Shown here in pieces: positions 7,656 to 11,599 of a DNA stretch of 11,599 bases. Numbering within the stretch: position 1 is the first letter of the stretch; each line of letters starts with the position of its first letter. The position numbers were made by a program, and so were the translations under genes. The DNA is from JANWYU01 sp964655485 (GTDB lineage: Bacteria > Bdellovibrionota > Bdellovibrionia > Bdellovibrionales > Bdellovibrionaceae). Below the pieces are notes generated by a model that did not search any database, was not told the DNA's origin, and saw nothing but the letters and a program-made list of their open reading frames with translations. The stretch is from the NCBI GenBank assembly GCA_964655485.1, contig CAZZMS010000037.1:1-11599 (forward strand), in the 5' to 3' direction.

Positions 7656-8129
7656 TTACATCAAATACTCATGCGGCCTCAAAGCCGCAGATTGGAACAA
7701 TACCAAGCCCTCGTCTTGGGTTTGTAACTCGACATTGAGATTGCGAGCCTTCCACACCAGTTCACGGGTAGTAAAGATCGGAACATTCAAGTATAGAATC
7801 AAGCTGACGGCCTGATCAGTTCGAATTTCTACAAACTGTCCGTTACTAAGCTCCAGACGGGCCATCAAATGCTGAGCTTTCACATCGTATAAAACACAGC
7901 GCTGAATGCTGGCTCCCAAGGCTTTTAAGATCTGTTCGGTGACTAAATGCGGGCTTGTAAGCGCCTGAGCCTTTCCCGACTGCCCGAGTAAAATACCGAC
8001 CTCTAAGGCGGGAATTCTTAGTGGTAAGGTGAGTTCACCGCTAGAGTCTTTCAGTAACAATAAAGGCTGGGCCCCAGCACCGGTCAAATTAATACCAAAG
8101 GGTTTTAATTGTATCCACACTTCACTCAT
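7656..8129 (-). CDS. DUF151 (bifunctional nuclease-like) protein
   Basis: The product is 157 residues with the DUF151/BFN layout. There is an N-terminal strand set (LLLLKDSSGELTLPLRIPALEVGILLG), then PHLVTEQILKALGASIQRCVLYDVKAQHLMARLEL and a C-terminal DQAVSLILYLNVPIFTTREL segment. The last corresponds to the usual RPSDAIALALR...PIFV motif. In some plants and bacteria BFN proteins have been reported to have RNase and DNase activity; the thermophile structures of this family show a wedge-shaped dimer. Here the family's RPSDA core is replaced by RTDQA, so catalytic activity is uncertain. The start codon overlaps the miaB stop by 4 bases (ATGA), giving translational coupling. A miaB-DUF151 neighbourhood recurs, to my recollection, in deltaproteobacterial-type genomes, and suggests an RNA-related role without proving it. 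I see no clear terminator between its stop and the convergent gene. Confidence 0.85.
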   Translation of the reverse strand: MSEVWIQLKPFGINLTGAGAQPLLLLKDSSGELTLPLRIPALEVGILLGQSGKAQALTSPHLVTEQILKALGASIQRCVLYDVKAQHLMARLELSNGQFVEIRTDQAVSLILYLNVPIFTTRELVWKARNLNVELQTQDEGLVLFQSAALRPHEYLM

Positions 8130-9484
8130 ATTCGAACCTCAATCGTTTCTCTAGTTTGAGAACGATTCTCTTGTGGGTCAAGCCTGTGACCACGAAAAAC
8201 ATTCGGGAAAGCCTGCTCTACACGAACCGATACTCGATCTCCTACCCGGTGATCCGCGGGGTCACCCACAAAATAGACATTTTTGTTTTGACGACTTCGC
8301 CCATGCCAATTCCCACGCTTGGCATCGTACGACTCAAGCAGCACTTCGACAACTTGGCCTTCGTATTTTTTTACCCACCGACTAGCCCACTCCTCATGTT
8401 GTTCCAGAAGGTATTGTAAACGTCGCGTTTTCTCCTCCTCAGGAACTTGGTCCTCATAGCGAGCCGCCTTGGTGTAAGGGCGCGGCGAATACTTGAATGC
8501 AAATAAAGTTTCATAGCCAACTTCTTTAACCAAAGTGACCGTATCTAAAAACTGCTCCTCGGTCTCACCAGGAAAGCCCACAATAATATCCGTGGACAAT
8601 ACTGCATGAGGTAAAAACTCGCGAATCTTGGCTACCTTTTGCAAATAATCCTCGCGCGTGTAACCACGATTCATCCGCTCTAGGACTTGTGTGTTACCAC
8701 TTTGCACCGGAAGATGGATGTATTCACAAATCTTCTCGCCCCAATCGGCCATAACCTGCATCAGTTTTTCGTTAAAGTCCTTGGGATGACTGGTGGTGTA
8801 GCGGATGCGTAAAATATCGGTGTCACGCGCCACGGCTTGCAACAGGTCGGCAAAATCCGCCCCACATTCGCTGCGGTAACTGTTGACGTTCTGCCCAAGC
8901 AAAGTCACCTCTTTAACCCCACGTTGTACGAGCCGGTGAATGTCATCCACCACATGAGCGAGGGGACGACTTTTTTCCCGCCCTCGAGTGTAGGGAACAA
9001 CACAAAAGGTACAAAAATTATCGCAACCTTTGGTGATGTTCACAAAGGCTGTTACCTTGGGGTTACGGATTAAAGTTTCCACATAGTACGGCTCGCGATG
9101 GCGAAACTCCGTGCGGGCTAGACGACCTTTTTCGTCCACCTCATGTAAGATTGTTGGTAACAGATCAATATTGTCGGTGCCAAAGACAAAATCGATCAGT
9201 GGGCTAGCTTCAAGAAGTTTTCCTTTTTCCTGAGAACCCACACAGCCACCCACTCCGATTTTTAAATTGGGTTTTTTCTCTTTGAGCTTACGGTAAGTCC
9301 CCACCTCTGAGAACACTTTGTGGACAGGTTTTTCCCTCACTGAGCAGGAGTTGATAATGATTAAATCAGCTAATTCTGGGCTAGGCACAGCGTGGTAGCC
9401 TTCCATTTCGAGAAGGGTGTACATCCGTTCGCTGTCATTTTCATTCATCTGACAGCCGTAGGTAGAAATATAAACGCCTTTCAT
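8126..9484 (-). CDS. miaB: tRNA-2-methylthio-N6-dimethylallyladenosine synthase MiaB
   Basis: The product is 452 residues, normal for MiaB. This radical-SAM methylthiotransferase converts i6A37 to ms2i6A37 in tRNAs reading UNN codons. The N-terminal UPF0004 domain supplies cysteines C11 (YISTYGCQMNE), C47 (INSCSVRE) and C81 (GGCVGS) for the auxiliary 4Fe-4S cluster. The radical-SAM triad is C154, C158 and C161 (KGCDNFCTFCVVPYTRGRE). HLPVQSGN and IIVGFPGETEEQF follow, and a TRAM domain lies at about 378-445. The TYGCQMNE and PYTRGRE forms point to MiaB rather than MtaB or RimO. Three starts are possible: GTG at 9502, ATG at 9493 and ATG at 9484. I chose 9484 because MKGVYISTYGCQMN matches the usual family start and GAGG lies just upstream, although its spacing is short. 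It is divergent from the 9569 gene and overlaps the DUF151 start downstream. Confidence 0.96.
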   Translation of the reverse strand: MKGVYISTYGCQMNENDSERMYTLLEMEGYHAVPSPELADLIIINSCSVREKPVHKVFSEVGTYRKLKEKKPNLKIGVGGCVGSQEKGKLLEASPLIDFVFGTDNIDLLPTILHEVDEKGRLARTEFRHREPYYVETLIRNPKVTAFVNITKGCDNFCTFCVVPYTRGREKSRPLAHVVDDIHRLVQRGVKEVTLLGQNVNSYRSECGADFADLLQAVARDTDILRIRYTTSHPKDFNEKLMQVMADWGEKICEYIHLPVQSGNTQVLERMNRGYTREDYLQKVAKIREFLPHAVLSTDIIVGFPGETEEQFLDTVTLVKEVGYETLFAFKYSPRPYTKAARYEDQVPEEEKTRRLQYLLEQHEEWASRWVKKYEGQVVEVLLESYDAKRGNWHGRSRQNKNVYFVGDPADHRVGDRVSVRVEQAFPNVFRGHRLDPQENRSQTRETIEVRI

Positions 9485-9568
9485 GGCCCTCATTTCAAAC
9501 ACAAGTTCCCGTAAAAACCAAATAAAAATTGCTCCCGCTGATAAAGTTCGCTAGAGTCAAAAGGCCCT

Positions 9569-10123
9569 ATGAAATCCCGTAAAACTTCATCGACTCGCTG
9601 GACTCGATTTCCTCCCCATCTGGAGAGAGATTTAAAACAAGCCTTTTGTGATATTTTTGCGGGCTTACTAAAAGGCTATGATTGGTTTGTGGAGGGGCAT
9701 TTTTTTCCTGAAGAAACGGTTTTATCCATTGGCTTTGGTCACCCCAAGCGTCTCAAGCATCATCATTTTCACCTCTCTTGGCAGTTTTCTCCCGGGGAGC
9801 TTGAAGCCTTAAAACTGAGCGAGGAGTCCCCATCGCAGATAGCAGGTTCACCGGACCCAACAGATGCCGCAGGACCATCTTTACCTCTCCAGGAAATTTA
9901 CTTAGCCGCGGATGAGCTACAAAAAATCATACTGGGTTTTGTGGAAAAAACCGATACTGATTTACCCAGGCATTGGCAAGCTTTGTCCCACCCACAATTA
10001 CGGGAGCTTTACTTTTGTTATTCCACGGAGAATCTGGCCTTAGAAAGATGGGCGGATGAACTGCTTTCTGAAAATCAGGACACGCAAGGCCTGACTGGGG
10101 GCCAGTGGGAAGAGGAGAACTAA
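9569..10123 (+). CDS. Uncharacterised 184-residue protein
   Basis: I do not recognise this protein. It is 184 residues, with no signal peptide or transmembrane segment, so it is probably cytoplasmic. The N-terminus is basic (KSRKTSSTRWTR). Next comes a helical stretch (ERDLKQAFCDIFAGLL) and a strand-rich segment with a His/Lys-rich patch (HPKRLKHHHFHLSW, about 58-71) reminiscent of a beta-hairpin. A low-complexity Ser/Pro/Ala linker follows at about 84-106. The C-terminal half is helical and acidic (IYLAADELQKIILGFV, ENLALERWADELL) and ends in WEEEN. AAGG lies 5 bases before the ATG. The start is separated from the divergent miaB start by 84 bp, so the two may share a promoter region. Its TAA stop interlocks with the TAG stop of the convergent plsC-like gene. 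The even amino-acid composition and clean open frame support a real gene. Confidence 0.7.
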   Translation: MKSRKTSSTRWTRFPPHLERDLKQAFCDIFAGLLKGYDWFVEGHFFPEETVLSIGFGHPKRLKHHHFHLSWQFSPGELEALKLSEESPSQIAGSPDPTDAAGPSLPLQEIYLAADELQKIILGFVEKTDTDLPRHWQALSHPQLRELYFCYSTENLALERWADELLSENQDTQGLTGGQWEEEN

Positions 10124-11034
10124 TTTCCTACTTGGATCTGTTTTAGGACATAAGCACTCAAGCTTCGCATAAACTCTTTTATCTGCTCTTTATCCCAACG
10201 AGCAACAAACTCCCTTGGGAGGGGTGGTAACACATCTAAAGTGATTTCATACTGCCAAGACCGAGCTCCTGCTACCAGAGCTCCTTTGGGCCATACTCGA
10301 CTCGCCCCGCGAATCAAAACCATCTGGATGGACAAGGGTCCCTGCTTGGCTAAATAAAAGGGGCCTGACTTGAAAGGAGCTAAAAAATCATCCCCGCCTA
10401 ATCGCCCCCCTTCAGGGGCCAGAGCCAATGGATGGAGGGTCCGATCGCTGGTCACAGCTTTTGATAGATTTTCAATGGCTGTTCTCCGATCCTGTCTGGG
10501 AATAGGAACGATCCCCGCCTTGCGCATGGCCCAGGCAAAAATAGGAATGCGAAATAGTTCCTGCTTGGCCCCAAAACGAATCCGCTCATCCCACGCAAAA
10601 AGCGCAAAAATATCAAAAAAACTACTGTGATTAAATAACACTAATTCCGCTTGTGCTGGTGGAAAAAAGCCATCACGGGAAAAAACAGGCTGATAGGGAG
10701 TCTCACAGCCTTCCAAGAGGGTATGGAAATTCTCCTCGCTCCCCCCAAAATACCCAGCAGGCAGAGGATTTCGGCTACTGGCTAATGGGGTTTCTAACAA
10801 AGCTAAACCATCCTCCTTCCATCGCCAATAGCGAATGAATAGCTTCACTGAAAACAACCGACACACCCCTCGCCCCCACCAGCGCACAATAGTATTTAAG
10901 GCTCGATCCTTTTGGGGGAATAGGGTGGCCGTGAGGATTAAATTGGTACTGAGCAGGAGGGTATACAAAGGAAAGATCAGCAAACTTGCTACCCCTGCAT
11001 ACAAAAGTCTTAAAAGCGACTTCAAAAGTTCCAT
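10120..11034 (-). CDS. 1-acyl-sn-glycerol-3-phosphate acyltransferase family protein (PlsC-like)
   Basis: The product is 304 residues, longer than the usual 240 or so. An N-terminal membrane-associated region (about 12-40) precedes the acyltransferase motifs. Motif I is N135-H136-S-S-F-F-D141 (NHxxxxD). Motif II is FGAKQELFRIPIF (about 154-166). Motif III is APEGGR (E208, R211), which differs from the common FPEGTR by GG in place of GT. A motif IV-like segment is MVLIRGA (about 238-244). Such enzymes acylate lysophosphatidic acid to phosphatidic acid at the inner membrane. About 50-60 residues (roughly 72-128) lie between the first helices and motif I where the family normally has a short strand. 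They contain LPAGYFGGSEENFHTLLEG and no motif I know. The gene starts 14 bp after the stop of the frameshifted gene upstream (stop at 11049-11051), so it is probably in the same transcript. The true acceptor lipid is not determined. Confidence 0.85.
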   Translation of the reverse strand: MELLKSLLRLLYAGVASLLIFPLYTLLLSTNLILTATLFPQKDRALNTIVRWWGRGVCRLFSVKLFIRYWRWKEDGLALLETPLASSRNPLPAGYFGGSEENFHTLLEGCETPYQPVFSRDGFFPPAQAELVLFNHSSFFDIFALFAWDERIRFGAKQELFRIPIFAWAMRKAGIVPIPRQDRRTAIENLSKAVTSDRTLHPLALAPEGGRLGGDDFLAPFKSGPFYLAKQGPLSIQMVLIRGASRVWPKGALVAGARSWQYEITLDVLPPLPREFVARWDKEQIKEFMRSLSAYVLKQIQVGN

Positions 11035-11048
11035 GCTCTCACCCTGCT

Positions 11049-11599
11049 TTAGGAAGTTCGATCCTCTGCTGCAGGGGAGGCTGAGTAAAGTGAGCGAAGA
11101 ACCCTTCGTCGGGCGGCTTCCAGTTGACGTTTTTTATAGTTTTCATGATCCCCTTCTCCTTGCAAACTAGACTGGTAAGCCTGAGCAGTGAGAATTTGCA
11201 CTTCGAAAGGATAAAAAAACCTTCCCCCACCTAGAGGTTCAGGGAGACGAATCAGCTTACGCTCTACGAATTTAATAAATTGATAATCTCCAGCCGAATA
11301 TGGATTGTTTTTTTTTTACCAGCTCCACGTTATCCTGACGCTGACTAAAATCCACTAACTGACGCTCCCAAGATTCTCGTAAGTGGGGATCTTGTCTGAT
11401 GCGTAACCAGCCCAGTTTTTCCACTTCCGATCGATATTCGTTGATGAACCTTTGAAAAACTTCCGTGGGATAAATAGAGTTGGTTGTTTGCCCGGCCATA
11501 ACATGAGCAGGGGAGACGACGTGATTTTGCAATAAAAACTCAAGAACCAAAAACACATCCCACAAATACTCGGTCACCAAACGAACCCCAATTTTATCG
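11049..11599 (-). pseudogene. RelA/SpoT-like domain protein, frame split at a poly-A run, 5' part beyond window edge
   Basis: Two reading frames on the minus strand form one gene. The first is open from the right edge to a TAA at 11272-11274 and begins DKIGVRLVTEYLWDVFLVLEFLL, like the D-x-x-G-x-R strand and helix of RelA/SpoT synthetase domains. The second is open from the A10 run at 11308-11317 to a TAA at 11049-11051. It reads NNPYSAGDYQFIKFV, GRFFYPFEVQILT and then HENYKKRQLEAARRRV, with EVQILT matching the E-x-Q-I-R-T motif. Removing one A joins them as GTA AAA AAA AAC. The expected GYRSxH motif appears as GDYQFIK and the Arg of EVQIRT is Leu, so (p)ppGpp synthetase activity is doubtful. 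The two motifs are farther apart than usual, implying an insertion of roughly 65 residues. It may be a diverged uncharacterised family using this fold. Whether it is truly broken, mis-sequenced or rescued by slippage is open. It lies upstream of the plsC-like gene. Confidence 0.6.
11308..11317 (-). repeat. A10 homopolymer at the frame switch
   Basis: Ten consecutive T on the plus strand (A10 on the coding strand) sit exactly where the coding signal moves from one frame to the other. In the second frame a TAA (11316-11318) lies at the upstream end of the run, so the frame switch must occur within or at the run. Runs of nine or more A are known sites of polymerase slippage and of sequencing length errors. 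Confidence 0.85.

Noticed and set aside
7543..7815. Plus-strand 90-codon ORF
   Set aside because: More than half of it is antisense to the DUF151 gene, and the composition (Cys/Trp/Tyr-rich) is not protein-like.
9529..9557. Promoter-like TTGCTC - 17 bp - TAGAGT before the 9569 gene
   Set aside because: A start about 7 bases downstream would begin the transcript inside or after the AAGG ribosome site, leaving almost no leader; too weak to call.
11039..11146. A 35-codon minus-strand ORF (MKTIKNVNWKPPDEG...) with a strong-looking AAGGAG site
   Set aside because: It lies inside the second half of the frameshifted gene in another frame. The apparent ribosome site is simply the codons for QGEGD of that gene.
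10835..11170. Plus-strand 111-codon ORF
   Set aside because: It is antisense to the plsC-like gene and to the recovered second half of the RelA/SpoT-like gene, both with recognisable motifs.

Overview
The window reads as an ordinary, gene-dense bacterial chromosome segment. It is a Gram-negative, diderm organism, because it carries a BamB-like outer-membrane assembly lipoprotein and a further lipoprotein. The mix of a large exported TolB-propeller/M28/PDZ peptidase, a Bacillus-type leucine dehydrogenase, and miaB followed by a DUF151 gene is what I would expect in Bdellovibrionota or a former deltaproteobacterial lineage. That placement is inference from gene content, not from a marker tree. 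I see no tRNA, rRNA, CRISPR array, insertion sequence or phage gene.

Left block, minus strand, about 6865 down to 209. A five-gene co-directional run starts with the exported peptidase (start best placed at 6865, not 6958). It continues through leucine dehydrogenase (start best placed at 3796), a YfgM-like single-pass membrane TPR protein, BamB, and a small lipoprotein 4 bp after BamB. The YfgM-BamB order repeats the enterobacterial yfgM-bamB arrangement and points to secretion and outer-membrane protein assembly. The peptidase and leucine dehydrogenase together suggest extracytoplasmic protein digestion followed by branched-chain amino-acid catabolism. A possible plus-strand gene end enters from the left edge and converges on this run.

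Middle block. Divergent from the peptidase is a plus-strand 2H-phosphoesterase-like gene (two H-I-T motifs) with an apparent signal peptide. It converges on a minus-strand pair, miaB followed by a DUF151 (bifunctional-nuclease-like) gene, joined by an ATGA overlap.

Right block. Divergent from miaB is an unrecognised 184-residue plus-strand gene. It converges, with interlocked stop codons, on a PlsC-family acyltransferase that carries an unusual insertion. Immediately upstream of plsC is the most interesting locus. A minus-strand gene runs in from the right edge and has RelA/SpoT-like motifs (DKIGVR, then EVQILT), but its reading frame is split at a run of ten A residues. The second half is clearly coding in another frame for about 89 codons, so the gene spans 11049-11599 rather than ending at 11272. 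This is a recent frameshift, a sequencing error in the homopolymer, or transcriptional slippage.
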